In this document: piece by piece, positions 63,609 through 64,000 of the stretch
Numbering within the stretch: position 1 is the first letter of the stretch
How the letters are laid out: every line of letters begins with the position of its first letter
Source of the DNA: Ceratotherium simum simum
Lineage: Eukaryota; Chordata; Mammalia; Perissodactyla; Rhinocerotidae
Length of the DNA stretch: 64,000 bases
NCBI RefSeq assembly: GCF_000283155.1
Contig: NW_004454291.1
Coordinates: forward strand, 1,509,320 to 1,573,319
Direction: 5' to 3'
Notes under the pieces: model-generated
Seen by the model: the letters and a program-made list of their open reading frames with translations, nothing else
Database searches by the model: none
What the model was told of the DNA's origin: nothing
Translations under genes and position numbers: made by a program

Positions 63609-64000
63609 CTGCATGGGAACAGGAGGGCGGGAAAAGTTTTAGAGGCTGGGCAGGAAAGAGTTAAAACCCGTGTGGGGTGGTTCTCTTTGTGGGAGGCTCT
63701 GGGACCTGCCTGGACAGGCTCAGAAGGTGAATGCAGTGGTTTAGGCTCTCAGGAGGCTGCCTCGAAGAGGACTGAGAAGCAATTTGCAGTGTAGCCCAGG
63801 AGAGGTCGCTGAGTGCCTACTGAAAGTGGATTGTTCTAGAGAAGTGGCTTTTATTGAAGGGGGCAGAGAGGAGAAATTGGCAGGGTGAGCTCCTGTCCTC
63901 TCTGCTGGCACTGTCTCCCTAAAATCTGGAGAATGAAAACCAGCGAAGCTAATCTCAGGTCCTCTGGGCGGGTGCTCAGGCCTTGGTCCTGGGAGGAGAC
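63609..64000. other. Putative PILR-like intron, window edge
   Basis: No transmembrane or Ig-domain exon could be identified on the minus strand before the window ends. Confidence 0.4.

Noticed and set aside
49260..64000. LAMTOR4 as the next gene after MBLAC1
   Set aside because: No reading frame on either strand resembles the small LAMTOR4 protein. It is either beyond the window or relocated.

Overview
The window is nuclear DNA of a placental mammal, most likely a perissodactyl (horse, donkey, rhinoceros or tapir). The organism call rests on thirteen well-preserved copies, and one diverged copy, of a tRNA-Ser-derived SINE of the equine ERE type. Most copies have an A-box/B-box head, an A-rich tail and clear target-site duplications. 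The genes are intron-containing housekeeping genes in the order known from human 7q22.1.

Layout. 1-17.6 kb: no coding gene recognised. It holds a CpG island at 3.7-4.7 kb (probably the promoter of a minus-strand gene running off the left edge; ZNF3 by synteny), many ERE SINEs, an L1 fragment, a MER5A-like element and a decayed endogenous retrovirus pol relic. 17.6-49.3 kb: a compact gene block with COPS6 (+), MCM7 (-) carrying the mir-106b/93/25 cluster in intron 13, AP4M1 (+), TAF6 (-), CNPY4 (+) and MBLAC1 (+). Every coding exon of these six genes could be placed at canonical GT/AG sites. The assembled proteins come to 323, 719, 453, 678, 243 and 270 residues, close or equal to the human lengths as I remember them. 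49.4-64 kb: a repeat-rich tail (L2-like, L1, ERE, MIR) holding three relics: an NXPE-family pseudogene (-), an orphan acidic C-terminal exon (+) that may be the end of ZCWPW1, and the cytoplasmic-tail exons of a PILRA-like inhibitory receptor (-) with a broken splice donor and a frameshift.

How the genes relate. MCM7 and AP4M1 are divergent, with 414 bp between start codons and a palindromic E2F site, an E-box and CCAAT boxes in between. TAF6 and CNPY4 also share a divergent CpG promoter. AP4M1 and TAF6 converge, with 346 bp between stop codons. The products are unrelated in pathway (COP9 signalosome, replicative helicase, AP-4 adaptor, TFIID/SAGA, ER chaperone-like factor, metallo-beta-lactamase-fold nuclease), so the clustering reflects shared promoters, not an operon-like logic.

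I found no new defence-like or otherwise undescribed system. The most unusual part is the right end, where the expected continuation of human gene order after MBLAC1 (LAMTOR4 and beyond) is not seen and broken NXPE-, possible ZCWPW1- and PILR-like pieces are present instead.
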